A stretch of DNA of 64,000 bases from Peribacillus asahii (GTDB taxonomy: Bacteria > Bacillota > Bacilli > Bacillales > DSM-1321). Positions 42,729-52,976 of the stretch are shown one piece after another. The notes under the pieces were generated by a model, which saw only the letters and a list, made by a program, of their open reading frames with translations, was not told the DNA's origin and did not search any database. How positions within the stretch are numbered: the first letter of the stretch is position 1; each line of letters opens with the position of its first letter. The position numbers were made by a program, and so were the translations under genes. Location: NCBI RefSeq assembly GCF_003570725.1, contig NZ_QWVS01000013.1, positions 164,001 to 228,000 on the forward strand. Direction: 5' to 3'.

Positions 42729-43631
42729 TTATTGAGTAGAGGACGAATCAGCTTTCGTAAATTGAATCGTAATCTTTTGACTGAGCACTTCTGTTGGAGA
42801 AATAGCATATTCCAGTTTCTCGTTATTCACATAAATTTCAACATCTTGTGCTCTTCCTAAGTTCAGGATAATAACAGACTCATCCTTCACATCTAATTCT
42901 TTCTCTTCATCTACTTTCAGTGTTCCTTGATATAAATAACTTCCATTACCGTTTGTTATACCGACCCAAGGTTCACCTGAGGAAACAAGCTTAACCGTAA
43001 ATTCTTCTGTATTCTTTAATTCATATGTGCTATTTTTACCGCTAGAGTTAATAACCTTTAATTCTTGCTCTACTTCCTCTGCTATAGGCTCATCTTTCTC
43101 TTCTTCATTCAGTTTTGCAGCTTCTTTATTCGTATCTGTCTCTTTTGGTTCTTTTTCTTTAGAGAATTCTTCACTTTCATTAAAACCAACGTTTTCCGAT
43201 TGCTTAGTATCCTCAGCTTGTTCATTTTTGGAATCGCTCATAGCATTAGACACCCATACATAAATAAGTACAGCGACTCCAATCACTACTACACCGCCCA
43301 AAATCTTTGGAAGCATGTCTATGATTTTAGACTGGCTTGCTGAAACTGTTTTTCGTGTTTGAACTCTCGAAAGCTCAGGTAATTCCTCTTGATGTGTAAC
43401 GGGAACGTTACTTTTATATTGTTCAAAAATTTCTTCTGAATCTAAGCCGACCGCTTCACAATATTGTTTAATAAAAGCGCGCACGTAGAACTTGCCGGGC
43501 ATCATTTCATAATTGCCTTCTTCTATTCCAACGAGATAGCGCTTTTGAATCTTCGTTATTTCTTGCAAATCATCTAAGCTAAGCCCTTTAGCTTCTCTCG
43601 CTTCCTTCAATCTATTACCTAGTTCTGTCAA
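42729..43631 (-). CDS. rodZ: RodZ-like cell-shape protein (YmfM)
   Basis: 300 aa. N-terminal HTH (LKEAREAKGLSLDDLQEITKIQKRYL), membrane helix at ~112-131 (ILGGVVVIGVAVLIYVWV), Glu/Lys-rich linker and C-terminal DUF4115 beta domain (GEPWVGITNGNG). Links MreB to the membrane and cell-wall machinery. Confidence 0.93.
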   Translation of the reverse strand: MTELGNRLKEAREAKGLSLDDLQEITKIQKRYLVGIEEGNYEMMPGKFYVRAFIKQYCEAVGLDSEEIFEQYKSNVPVTHQEELPELSRVQTRKTVSASQSKIIDMLPKILGGVVVIGVAVLIYVWVSNAMSDSKNEQAEDTKQSENVGFNESEEFSKEKEPKETDTNKEAAKLNEEEKDEPIAEEVEQELKVINSSGKNSTYELKNTEEFTVKLVSSGEPWVGITNGNGSYLYQGTLKVDEEKELDVKDESVIILNLGRAQDVEIYVNNEKLEYAISPTEVLSQKITIQFTKADSSSTQ

Positions 43632-43648
43632 CTAAAACACCTTCCATT

Positions 43649-44440
43649 TTAAAAATCAAAACCGCCAAATTCCGATGTCGAAAAATGGTCGTTTTGGTCA
43701 ACTACATCATATTTAATTTCTTCTTCAGGATTATTTCGCAATTCAATAATGTAGTCAAAATCTTCGAGCGTATACTCTGTATTTTGGACAAAAACATCTG
43801 GATGCTCAATTACTTTAACCGCATCTAATCTCATAATTTCACGTACGAGCTGCCAATGACGTTCATTTGCTCGGCGAGTAGATACAATTCCATCTAAAAT
43901 AAATAAATTGTCATTGTGGTATTCATCTTCAATTAATTGACTCCGAATGGTTTGTTTTAAAAGCGTCGATGACACAAATAACCACCGTTTATTGGCACAC
44001 ACACTCGCAGCCACAATGGATTCAGTTTTCCCTACACGCGGCATCCCTCGAATTCCTATCAGTTTATGACCTTCTTTTTTAAATAATTCTGCCATAAAAT
44101 CGACAAGCAACCCTAACTCATCACGCACAAAGCGAAAGGTGTTCTTCTCATCTGCATCACGTTGAATATATCTTCCATGCCGTACAGCGAGCCGATCACG
44201 CAATTTAGGTTCTCTTAACTTAATCAACTTTATCGTATCCATCGTTTGGAGGATTGATTCAAACCTCTCTATATTTCTGCGCTCCTTCGCTACGAGTAAC
44301 ATACCACGTTTGCCTTCATCAACGCCATTTATTGTAATGATGTTAATCGAAAGCATACCTAATAACGACGAAATATCTCCTAATAACCCTGGGCGGTTTT
44401 TTTGGATTTCGTATTCAAAGTACCATTCAGTTGTTTCCAC
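43649..44440 (-). CDS. ymfK: YmfK/DUF3388 family protein
   Basis: 263 aa. N-terminal ACT-like part (WYFEYEIQKNRPGLLGDISSLLGML) and a following domain with GMPRVGKTESIVAA, a P-loop-like G-x4-G-K-T. GTG start at 44440; ribosome site is weak. Function unknown; conserved in this cluster in Bacillus. Confidence 0.85.
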   Translation of the reverse strand: METTEWYFEYEIQKNRPGLLGDISSLLGMLSINIITINGVDEGKRGMLLVAKERRNIERFESILQTMDTIKLIKLREPKLRDRLAVRHGRYIQRDADEKNTFRFVRDELGLLVDFMAELFKKEGHKLIGIRGMPRVGKTESIVAASVCANKRWLFVSSTLLKQTIRSQLIEDEYHNDNLFILDGIVSTRRANERHWQLVREIMRLDAVKVIEHPDVFVQNTEYTLEDFDYIIELRNNPEEEIKYDVVDQNDHFSTSEFGGFDF

Positions 44441-45028
44441 GATACACTGCTACTAAAAGATTAGATAAACTCTCTTCGCGTACTTAAGCTGAGACATTGC
44501 TAAGCAGATTTCCTCCTGAATGTTCGCAAGAGTTATTCATCCGTACTCCTATAGCAGGCTTCACCTCGCTTTTTGCTTTTTATTTTTATGGATATGGTAT
44601 TTGCCGCTGTTGATGTTAACTAATAAAACTCTTTTAACAAATTTATTTGTATCAAAGGTTTCAGTACACTTTTGAATAATCATTGTTGTCTTGTTAAAAA
44701 AAGCTATGTTAATGAATAGTGTTGTTTCACACACCCAAAATCAACAACATTATTTAACAGAACGTAAAAAATATTTAATCTTTACCTTTCTTTTTCCCCA
44801 CTTATATACGCACTTCTATTTATTTAAAACTTTTTCGAATGAACACCATCCTCTTTGTATACCTTCTATGATATAGCATTTCAATAGAAGTTGAAAGGGA
44901 AAACCTTGCAAAAGTCAACCTATTTTCTGAATCCAACTCCCCTTCATTGAAGCATGCACTTTTTATTTAGCACACGTTTATAAAAATAGAAAAACCCTGC
45001 TACATAAACAGGGTTTTTACTATATGTT
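44441..45028. other. Intergenic ymfK-ymfJ
   Basis: About 590 bases. Contains the ymfJ terminator (below) and presumably the ymfK promoter. Short plus-strand frames lack ribosome sites. Otherwise nothing seen. Confidence 0.5.
44988..45018 (-). terminator. ymfJ terminator
   Basis: AAAAACCCTG..CAGGGTTTTT stem-loop directly after ymfJ. Confidence 0.9.
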
Positions 45029-45289
45029 TTATTTTGATGTACCGTTGTTTTCAACGAGTTTAACCATTACACTTGCAATGGCATGTCTTTCTTCTTCACT
45101 AGCTACAGACCAAAGATCTGATAACACTCGTTCTTGCTCATTTTTTGGATCTACTTGCGTTGCTAAGTAGTCACCAATTTCATAAGCTAAATTCGAAATT
45201 GCACTTTGTTCTAAACCTTGACTTTGTCCTTGATGTAATCGGTCTCCTAAGAAATTTTTCCATTGATCCCAATTATCTAAAACAGACAT
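45029..45289 (-). CDS. ymfJ: YmfJ, DUF3243 family protein
   Basis: 86 aa: MSVLDNWDQWKNFLGDRLHQG, then LAYEIGDYLATQVDPKNEQE, the DUF3243 pattern. Small soluble helical protein, function unknown. Follows ymfI. Confidence 0.93.
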   Translation of the reverse strand: MSVLDNWDQWKNFLGDRLHQGQSQGLEQSAISNLAYEIGDYLATQVDPKNEQERVLSDLWSVASEEERHAIASVMVKLVENNGTSK

Positions 45290-45370
45290 TGAAAGTCACC
45301 CTCCTTCGTAATAGTACAATGATATTTTGCAGCAAAGACGAAGGGTTTATACATCATTTACGAAAAATTA

Positions 45371-46096
45371 TTAGGTGTACCAACCACCATTCACTCCAAG
45401 AACTTGACCGGTAATATAAGCCGCTTTATCCGACAGCAGAAACGCTACGGCTTCAGCAATTTCTTCTGGGTTCCCCATCCGCCCCATGGGAATATCCCCT
45501 TTAATTAATTCAAGATCTTCGGCACTAAAAGATTGCAACATGGCTGTTGAAACCGCACCAGGAGCTACCGCATTAACGCGAATATCATTTAATGCAACCT
45601 CTTTACTAAGCGCCTTAATAAACGCATTTTGCCCGCCTTTTAGCATCGAATATAACACTTCACAGGAAGCCCCTGTTTGTCCCCAAATCGACGTCACTGC
45701 AACAACTGCAGCTTTTTCTTGATACATGAGTTTTGGCAATAATTCTTTCGTTAATTGAAACGGACTGGTCACATGCAATTGAACCATCTCACTAACCACT
45801 TGCTCGTCCATATCAGAAATCAGTCCATAATAGCTATTTCCACTATTTAATACAATAGCATGAAGAGCAAAAATATTTCGAACAAGCTGCTTATAGCCTT
45901 CCTTTGTTGAGAGATCTGCTTGAATCGGAATTACTTCGATATCAAATGGTTGAAGCTGTCTCATCAAGTTTTGAATCGCTTCTTCATTTGCATTGTAATG
46001 TAAATAAAGTGAATAGTTCTCCTCGGCGAGTTTTAAAGCAATTTGACTGCCAATTCCGCCGCTCGCTCCCGTAATAAGGGCAAAGCGTTTCTCCAC
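45371..46096 (-). CDS. ymfI: EF-P 5-aminopentanone reductase YmfI (SDR family)
   Basis: 241 aa. NADP-binding TGASGGIG near residue 11, catalytic Tyr-x3-Lys in YSMLKGG, C-terminal YITGQVLGVNGGW. Reduces 5-aminopentanone on elongation factor P to the 5-aminopentanol form used for proline-rich translation; needed for swarming in B. subtilis. 3-oxoacyl-ACP reductase is the older name. Confidence 0.9.
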   Translation of the reverse strand: MEKRFALITGASGGIGSQIALKLAEENYSLYLHYNANEEAIQNLMRQLQPFDIEVIPIQADLSTKEGYKQLVRNIFALHAIVLNSGNSYYGLISDMDEQVVSEMVQLHVTSPFQLTKELLPKLMYQEKAAVVAVTSIWGQTGASCEVLYSMLKGGQNAFIKALSKEVALNDIRVNAVAPGAVSTAMLQSFSAEDLELIKGDIPMGRMGNPEEIAEAVAFLLSDKAAYITGQVLGVNGGWYT

Positions 46097-46151
46097 AACT
46101 TGCGCCCCCTTTTTATTTCTTTTTACATCAATTCCTCTTTTTAGCTTGGTC

Positions 46152-46202
46152 GATTAGGAGCTCATTTCAAGCCTAAAGTTTCGCACAAAATGAGCCCTAA
46201 TC
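46152..46202 (-). repeat. Long imperfect hairpin between ymfH and ymfI
   Basis: GATTAGGGCTCATTT and AAATGAGCTCCTAATC (one inserted base) on the minus strand with a 20-base loop and no T run. It may be an mRNA-processing or attenuation structure in the ymfH-ymfI transcript. Confidence 0.6.
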
Positions 46203-46224
46203 AATGAATTACTAACCTAACTTT

Positions 46225-47511
46225 TTATTTAGGAACGACTTGACATACCGTAATTCGATCATCTGTCACTAATTCATTAGCGATATGTTTAATATCTGTG
46301 AAAGTTAGCTGCTCTAATTCACTTACAACATCAAACAAATTCATGTCATTAAACGCATATCTTGTAAATTGGTTGGCAATATACTCCGGAGAATTCAATG
46401 AGCGCAGAAAAGAGCCGATTTTTTTCTTAACCGTTCGCTGCAAGCTCTCCTCTGTTAACCCTGTTCCTGTCTTCGATTGCTGTAAGATATGAAGCAGTTG
46501 CTCAGCTAATTCGTCCGGCTTCTCACTATCACCGCCAATTAAAGCAAAGCCAAAGCCTTGTTCTTGTGTATAATCATATGAAAAACTTTGATCGATATAC
46601 CCTTTTGTGTACAAATTTTCATGAAGGGGTGAACTTTTCCCAAATAACATTTCTAAATAAATATTCGTTGCGAGCTCTCGCTTCAAAAGTTCCTTCCCGC
46701 TTTGCTGTACATTTGCAGCTTTAATGCCAAGCATCACTTTTGGTGTTTGTACATTCATGCTCAAACGTTCCATCTTCTTAGCAACGGAATCCGGCTCCAG
46801 CTCAAACTTTCGTTCAATTTCTGCTCCAGCCTCGTACTTCTTACTGTTCTGATTTTGACGAATTTGCTCCATAATCGATTCCACTTCAACAGGACCAATA
46901 ATAAACAATAACATATTGCTTGGATGATAAAAAGTATGATAACACTCATATAACATATCTTTATCAATCTTCGCAATCGATTCAACCGTACCAGCAATAT
47001 CAATTTTAACCGGATGGTTATGGTACATATTTGCAATGGTACCGAAATATAGTCGCCAATCTGGATTATCATCATACATATTAATTTCTTGACCGATAAT
47101 TCCTTTTTCTTTTTCAACCGTTTTCTCAGAAAAATAGGGATCTTGAACAAAATCAATCAAGGTCGTTAAATTCGGTTGAAATTCATCTGTGCTTGAGAAA
47201 AGATAAGCGGTTCTAGTAAAAGAGGTAAACGCATTGGCTGAAGCCCCTTGCTTACTAAATTGTTGAAAAACATCTCCATCTTCCTTCTCAAATAGCTTGT
47301 GCTCTAAAAAATGAGCAATGCCATCAGGCACTTGAATAAATTCCTGTTTCTGTAAAGATTTAAAATGGTTATCAACTGAGCCATACTTTGTCGTAAACGT
47401 CGCAAACGATTTATTAAACCCCTGTTTCGGTAAAATATACACATCTAAGCCATTCGTTAATTTTTCGTAATACAACTCTTCTTGTAACTGCTCAAAAAGA
47501 ATCTTCTCCAT
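46225..47511 (-). CDS. ymfH: YmfH, M16-family zinc peptidase
   Basis: 428 aa. Intact inverted zinc motif HFLEH near residue 68, with the downstream Glu in EINMYDDNP region. Pairs with YmfF, encoded upstream with a one-base overlap (TGATG), as an active/inactive M16 heterodimer. Peptide substrate unknown; similar pairs are thought to degrade exported or antimicrobial peptides. Confidence 0.93.
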   Translation of the reverse strand: MEKILFEQLQEELYYEKLTNGLDVYILPKQGFNKSFATFTTKYGSVDNHFKSLQKQEFIQVPDGIAHFLEHKLFEKEDGDVFQQFSKQGASANAFTSFTRTAYLFSSTDEFQPNLTTLIDFVQDPYFSEKTVEKEKGIIGQEINMYDDNPDWRLYFGTIANMYHNHPVKIDIAGTVESIAKIDKDMLYECYHTFYHPSNMLLFIIGPVEVESIMEQIRQNQNSKKYEAGAEIERKFELEPDSVAKKMERLSMNVQTPKVMLGIKAANVQQSGKELLKRELATNIYLEMLFGKSSPLHENLYTKGYIDQSFSYDYTQEQGFGFALIGGDSEKPDELAEQLLHILQQSKTGTGLTEESLQRTVKKKIGSFLRSLNSPEYIANQFTRYAFNDMNLFDVVSELEQLTFTDIKHIANELVTDDRITVCQVVPK

Positions 47512-48791
47512 CAGCGTTGCACCTCCGTTCCCGTTAAGAAATAAATCGTATCTAACTTCATCTGATTAGCAACTTTAATAACTTCCTCTTTTGTAACTTG
47601 TTCCGTCTTTCCTAGCCATTCATCGAGAGAAATAGACTGATTCGCCAGCACATTATGATATAAAAGCTCGACCAAACCTCGTGCAACATCCACCGTTTCT
47701 AATACTTGGTTTTTCACAACTGCCTTCGTTTGCGATAGTTCGTCTTCTGTAAAATCCCCTTGCTTCATCGCCTCGAACTGTTCTTTAATAATGCCAACAG
47801 CCTGCTTATAGTTCTCATTTTCAATTCCTGACATGACCATTAATAAGCCTTTATGACTTTCTACCCTAGACGCTGCATAATAAGCGAGACTGGCCTTTTC
47901 ACGCACATTGATAAATAATTTGGAGTGAGAAAAACCGCCAAAAAGACCGTTAAATAGCTGCAAAGCAAAATACTGAGGGTCTCCATATAAAATATTCGTC
48001 CGATAACCGATATTCAATTTTCCTTGCTTTACATCGATTTTTTCAATTACTTCCTTTTCCTCCTCAATCGAAGCATTGGCCTGCCTCGGCAACACAACTG
48101 GTTTACGGTCAGAAAGCGAGATATACTGACTCGCTAATCTATCTACTTCGTCTTCTGAAAGATCACCTATTACATATAAGTCAATTTCATCTTCATTCAG
48201 CGCTTTTTGATAATAATCGTAAAGAGACATTGGCGTAATTTGCTCCAATTCTTCCAAACGGCCATTTGCTTCTAGCGCATAAGGTTCATTGGCACACATT
48301 TCTTCGACAAGACGCTTCGACGAGTAGCGCATTTTATCATCAAAAATGGATTGAATTCGTTGCTTTAATGCTCGTTTTTCATTTGTTACAGTTGCTGAAT
48401 CAAAAGCCCTCTCTTCAACTTTTGGATGAAAAAGAACTTCAGACAAAAGCGAAAAAGCCTTCTCTAAAAGCGGCGTAGTATCACTTAAAAATTTCTCATT
48501 TACGATATCAATGCTGAAACTAATAATGTGGTATTCTCCTTTTTTTGTCACATCCACATAAAGTCCAGCTCCGTACAAATCATCTAAATAAGACCGAAGC
48601 TCAGTTGTTGTCGGATATTTACTTGTATTACTTTGTAAAACATGCGGAAATAGCGCCCGATATGTCACTGTTTCTTTCGTTAGTGGCGCTTTCATTTTGA
48701 ATACCAGTGTATTCGTTTTATATTTAGTAGTACGAACAATATGGAGCTTGTAACCGCTTTTGTGCTTGATTGTTTCAGAAGCAATCGCCAT
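47511..48791 (-). CDS. ymfF: YmfF, inactive M16-family partner
   Basis: 426 aa from the ATG at 48791 (AAGGAGG upstream). Two M16 halves are recognisable (ALFPHVLQSNTSKYPTT; LAYYAASRVESHKGLLMVMSG), but the His-x2-Glu-His motif is missing (the site reads HVLQSN), so it is probably a non-catalytic partner of YmfH. Confidence 0.92.
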   Translation of the reverse strand: MAIASETIKHKSGYKLHIVRTTKYKTNTLVFKMKAPLTKETVTYRALFPHVLQSNTSKYPTTTELRSYLDDLYGAGLYVDVTKKGEYHIISFSIDIVNEKFLSDTTPLLEKAFSLLSEVLFHPKVEERAFDSATVTNEKRALKQRIQSIFDDKMRYSSKRLVEEMCANEPYALEANGRLEELEQITPMSLYDYYQKALNEDEIDLYVIGDLSEDEVDRLASQYISLSDRKPVVLPRQANASIEEEKEVIEKIDVKQGKLNIGYRTNILYGDPQYFALQLFNGLFGGFSHSKLFINVREKASLAYYAASRVESHKGLLMVMSGIENENYKQAVGIIKEQFEAMKQGDFTEDELSQTKAVVKNQVLETVDVARGLVELLYHNVLANQSISLDEWLGKTEQVTKEEVIKVANQMKLDTIYFLTGTEVQR

Positions 48792-48962
48792 GATCATCCT
48801 CCTTAATATGTATAAAAACCGATATACTTATTGTTTGTATGTTATAAGCCTTTTAAACATTTACTTCTACATTAAAATATACATGCGAAAAGAAAAATCA
48901 TGCAAGTTCCAACTACTTTTTTAAGGCTTTGTAATAAGATACTGTTGTTTAATCGCACCAAT

Positions 48963-49003
48963 AGCAAAGAAACCAGCTAGCTGACACAGCTCGGCCGGTT
49001 TCT
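48963..49003 (-). terminator. nupQ terminator
   Basis: AAACCGGCCGAGCTG / CAGCTAGCTGGTTT followed by CTTT. Confidence 0.85.
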
Positions 49004-49013
49004 TGTTATCCTA

Positions 49014-49973
49014 TTAGCGTTCCCCTTTAATATACGGTTGTCCAGACGCTTTAGGCGCATCGGCACGACCGATGAACCCTGTCAGAGCAATAATGGTAAG
49101 CACATAAGGAGCAATTAATAAATATACAGATGGAATATCTTTAAAGAAGGGGAGGCTTGACCCGACAATGCTTAAGCTTTGTGCCAACCCAAAGAATAGA
49201 GCGGCACCCATTGCCCCAACAGGATGCCACTTTCCAAAAATCATCGCAGCAATTGCCATGAAACCTTGACCATTAATTGTCGCATGACTGAAATCATTTG
49301 CAAAAATCGTCGCATGAATAGCACCGCCAACTCCAGCAAAAGCACCAGAAATTAACACTCCTGCGTAACGAATTTTGAATACATTAACGCCCATCGTATC
49401 AGCAGCCATTGGATGTTCACCAACTGCACGTATACGTAAACCAAATGGAGTTTTATATAAAATATACCAAACGATAAATGAAACTAAAATTGCGATATAC
49501 GCAATATAATAACTATTAGAAAAGAAAACTGGGCCAATAAATGGAATATCACTTAATAATGGGATGTCAATCCGGGCAAATGTTTCAGAAATAAAATCTG
49601 TTTGTCCTTTATCATAAATCTTTTTCACAAGAAATATCGTTAAACCGACAGCTAACAAGTTTAATGCCACCCCGCTAACCGTTTGATCAGCCCGGAATGT
49701 AATGGTAGCTACAGCAAGGAGCAATGAAAATAACACTCCTGCCACCATCGCAACAAGAACAGAAATCCAAGGTGTCCAGATTCCAAATACATCTGCATAT
49801 GTTAAGTTAAACACAATGCCTGTAAATGCTCCGATAACCATTAAACCTTCTAAACCAATATTAATAACACCAGAGCGCTCCGAGAATACCCCACCAAGTG
49901 CAGTGAAAATAAGCGGGGCAGCGTAAGCAATCATTGACGGGATAATGATTAATAACACTTGATAAAAGTCCAC
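49014..49973 (-). CDS. nupQ: Guanosine ABC transporter permease NupQ
   Basis: 319 aa, about nine membrane helices. GGVFSERSGVINIGLEGLM is the permease signature; EHPMAADTMGVNV is the coupling loop facing the ATPase. Second permease of the BMP-type nucleoside importer; immediately follows nupP. Confidence 0.93.
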   Translation of the reverse strand: MDFYQVLLIIIPSMIAYAAPLIFTALGGVFSERSGVINIGLEGLMVIGAFTGIVFNLTYADVFGIWTPWISVLVAMVAGVLFSLLLAVATITFRADQTVSGVALNLLAVGLTIFLVKKIYDKGQTDFISETFARIDIPLLSDIPFIGPVFFSNSYYIAYIAILVSFIVWYILYKTPFGLRIRAVGEHPMAADTMGVNVFKIRYAGVLISGAFAGVGGAIHATIFANDFSHATINGQGFMAIAAMIFGKWHPVGAMGAALFFGLAQSLSIVGSSLPFFKDIPSVYLLIAPYVLTIIALTGFIGRADAPKASGQPYIKGER

Positions 49974-51020
49974 TTATTTCACTCCCTTCTGGTTAAAGCG
50001 TTGAGCAAGCCATCGAATGAAATAGCTAGCCGCCACGAAGAAAATAATTAACGCGATAATAATATCCACAATCTCGCTTGGAATCCCAATTTGCAACGGC
50101 ATATTTAACGCTCCCGCTTTCAAGCCACCAAATAGTATCGCTGCTAAAGCAACACCAATCGCTGTATTCGCGCCAAGTAGCGCAACCGCAATTCCATCAA
50201 AGCCCATGCCTGTAAAACCACCTTTAATCGCTGCATAACCAAATGTGCCCAATCCTTCCATGACACCTGCAAGACCCGCAAATACACCGGAAATTACCAT
50301 AGAAAGAATAATATTCTTATTTACGCTCATCCCAGCATATTCAGAAGCATGTTGGTTGAAGCCAACCGCCTTTAATTCAAAACCCATTTTTGTTTTTTCA
50401 AGAATAAACCACATAATAATGATGCAAATGATGGCAATCACAATTCCCCAGTGTAATCGTGAATAGTCTGTAAGCGATTGTAAGAACGGAGAACTAAGTG
50501 AAGCGGAGTCCGCAATTCTTTCTGTTCTATCCTTTTTATCAGTCAAAATATCGTTAATTAAATAGTTGGTCACATAAAGTGCAGTATAATTTAACATAAT
50601 GGACACGATGACTTCATGTACTCTAAATTTTGCTTTTAAATATCCTGGAATAAACGCCCAAAGTGCTCCTGCTAATGCACCGGCTACAATTGCTAGCGGC
50701 AAATGAATGAATTTAGGTAATTCAAAAGCAACTCCGACCCAAACAGCGGCGAGCCAACCGACAATTAATTGCCCTTCTACTCCGATATTAAATAGTCCCG
50801 TTCGAAAGGCAAATGCTACCGCCAGACCGGCTAAAACATACGTAATAATCGTTCGTAACGATTCACCGATATAGTATTGCTCGCCAATAATACCATCGAG
50901 CATCACCCCGTAACCTGCGATTGGATCATAACCGCTAATAAGCATAATGATGGAACCAGCAATTAATCCTAGCATGACTGCAAGTAGTGGAATGGTTAAT
51001 TTGGACAAATATTTAGACAT
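49974..51020 (-). CDS. nupP: Guanosine ABC transporter permease NupP
   Basis: 348 aa from the ATG at 51020, which overlaps the nupO stop region; an earlier in-frame codon at 51044 lies inside nupO. About nine membrane helices, FRTGLFNIGVEGQLIVGW signature and coupling loop GFNQHASEYAGMSV. Confidence 0.93.
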   Translation of the reverse strand: MSKYLSKLTIPLLAVMLGLIAGSIIMLISGYDPIAGYGVMLDGIIGEQYYIGESLRTIITYVLAGLAVAFAFRTGLFNIGVEGQLIVGWLAAVWVGVAFELPKFIHLPLAIVAGALAGALWAFIPGYLKAKFRVHEVIVSIMLNYTALYVTNYLINDILTDKKDRTERIADSASLSSPFLQSLTDYSRLHWGIVIAIICIIIMWFILEKTKMGFELKAVGFNQHASEYAGMSVNKNIILSMVISGVFAGLAGVMEGLGTFGYAAIKGGFTGMGFDGIAVALLGANTAIGVALAAILFGGLKAGALNMPLQIGIPSEIVDIIIALIIFFVAASYFIRWLAQRFNQKGVK

Positions 51021-52548
51021 TCGATTTGTCACCTGCTTCCGCACGTTTACTTCCAGCCATTAATAGCCCTAGTTCTTGCTCTGTCGCTTTTTTAGGGTCA
51101 ACGATGGCCACGATTTCTCCTTCGTAAATGACTGCAATCTTGTCACTAACATTCATAATCTCATCCAATTCAAATGAAATTAAAAGGATTGCTTTACCAG
51201 TATCACGCTGTTCAATAAGACGCTTATGAATAAATTCAATCGCACCAACATCTAGTCCACGGGTCGGTTGAGCCGCTATAAGTAAATCCGGATTACGATC
51301 GACTTCACGACCAATAATTGCTTTTTGCTGATTTCCACCGGAAAGAGAGCGAGCCGGCGTATATTCACTCGGGGTCCGCACATCATATTCTTTAATAATT
51401 TTTCGTGCTTTTTCAAAAATTTTCTTCGAGTTTAATACGCCTTTTTTAGAGTAAGGCTCTTGATAATAAGTTTGCAAAACGATATTTTCCCCGATACTAT
51501 AGTCCAGCACTAATCCGTGCTTATGACGATCTTCTGGAATATGCCCAACACCTGATTCCGTTACCTTACGCGGCCTTTGATTTTGAAGCTCTTTTCCGTT
51601 TAACTTAATCGTACCAGCACTTATCTTTCTCAAGCCTGTTAACGCTTCAATTAACTCTGACTGGCCATTACCATCGACCCCTGCAATTCCAATAATCTCG
51701 CCTGCTCGAACGGAAAGACTTAAATTCTTAACCGCTGAAATGCCACGAGAATCTTTCACTTCAATGTTCTTTACTTCTAAAACAATATCTGTTGGTTTCG
51801 CCTCTATTTTTTCTGTCTTAAAAACGACATCACGCCCCACCATAAGGCTCGCCAGTTCATTCGGATTCGTATCTCTTACATCCAACGTATCGATTCCTCG
51901 TCCTTTTCGAATAACCGTTACACGATCACAAACTTCCATAATTTCCTTAAGTTTATGTGTAATTAAAATAATAGATTTTCCCTCTTTAATTAGTGCTTTC
52001 ATAATAGCGATTAATTCTTTAATCTCTTGCGGAGTTAATACAGCAGTTGGTTCATCAAAAATTAAAATATCTGCACCACGATATAGTGTTTTCAAAATCT
52101 CAACCCGTTGTTGCATCCCTACGGAAATATCAGCAATTTTCGCATCAGGGTCAACGCTTAAATGATACTTTACTGAAAGCTCACGCACCTTTTTACTGGC
52201 ATCCTTTAAATTAATTTTTCCTGCGTTTGCTGGTTCTTTACCAAGAATAATATTTTCTGTTACAGTAAAAGGGTCGACCAACATAAAATGCTGATGAACC
52301 ATCCCGATTCCTAAGTCGTTAGCGACATTGGGACTTGTAATATGAACAGGTTTTCCTTTGACCCGAATTTCTCCTTGCTCAGGCTGGTATAAACCAAACA
52401 GTACGTTCATTAATGTTGACTTTCCCGCACCATTTTCGCCTAATAAGGCATGAATTTCCCCTTTTTTTAATTGCAGGGTGACATTATCATTTGCTACAAT
52501 TCCAGGGAATTCTTTCCGGATATTAAGCATCTCAATTACATATTCCAT
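51013..52548 (-). CDS. nupO: Guanosine ABC transporter ATP-binding protein NupO
   Basis: 511 aa from the second ATG (52548), which has the better ribosome spacing. Two ABC domains: first with GENGAGKST and IFDEPTAVL; second with GVDGNGQSE, LSGGNQQKAIIG and RGLDVGA. The second half has a degenerate Walker A, as usual in this family. Confidence 0.95.
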   Translation of the reverse strand: MEYVIEMLNIRKEFPGIVANDNVTLQLKKGEIHALLGENGAGKSTLMNVLFGLYQPEQGEIRVKGKPVHITSPNVANDLGIGMVHQHFMLVDPFTVTENIILGKEPANAGKINLKDASKKVRELSVKYHLSVDPDAKIADISVGMQQRVEILKTLYRGADILIFDEPTAVLTPQEIKELIAIMKALIKEGKSIILITHKLKEIMEVCDRVTVIRKGRGIDTLDVRDTNPNELASLMVGRDVVFKTEKIEAKPTDIVLEVKNIEVKDSRGISAVKNLSLSVRAGEIIGIAGVDGNGQSELIEALTGLRKISAGTIKLNGKELQNQRPRKVTESGVGHIPEDRHKHGLVLDYSIGENIVLQTYYQEPYSKKGVLNSKKIFEKARKIIKEYDVRTPSEYTPARSLSGGNQQKAIIGREVDRNPDLLIAAQPTRGLDVGAIEFIHKRLIEQRDTGKAILLISFELDEIMNVSDKIAVIYEGEIVAIVDPKKATEQELGLLMAGSKRAEAGDKSNV

Positions 52549-52976
52549 GTACATTCACTCCTATAAAAAAATGAGATACAATTCTCCGATTAAGTGATTG
52601 TTGCTCCTCTTCTAATCGTCCCGATAGTAACCCTCTTATTGGTCGAAAGAACCAAATGGAAAACTATAATCCTCTACCATTCTCAATAGTATTTAAAGCC
52701 TAATTATAGCCTTTCATTCAGGTTTTCCATTTATGTATAGAATACTAATGAAGAAAAGTGCAAGGCGCTTAAAAGCTAGACACTAAAGCAGATCGAAAAA
52801 GTTATACCCTCTTATCTGGTCACTGTGTTAGACAATCTTGTCGATATAGGTAGTTCATTTCATAGAGTCACAGCTTAAAATAAGCCAAAAATCAACAGCG
52901 TTCTATAACATAACCTATCTTTTAAAGAAAGAAGGAAAGAGAAGGCAACTAATTGCCTTCTCACCTTCTCTCCCTA
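52549..52976. other. Intergenic bmpA-nupO with bmpA terminator
   Basis: About 430 bases. Terminator GAGAAGGCAA-TTAG-TTGCCTTCTC with a T-rich end at 52924-52962, so nupO needs its own promoter or read-through. No gene. Confidence 0.65.
52924..52962 (-). terminator. bmpA (nupN) terminator
   Basis: Perfect 10-bp stem GAGAAGGCAA / TTGCCTTCTC then TTTCCTTCTTT. Separates the binding protein from the transporter, a common way to make more of the former. Confidence 0.88.

Noticed and set aside
44691-44876. 61-codon plus-strand frame in the ymfK-ymfJ gap
   Set aside because: No ribosome site, no recognisable features, AT-driven composition.
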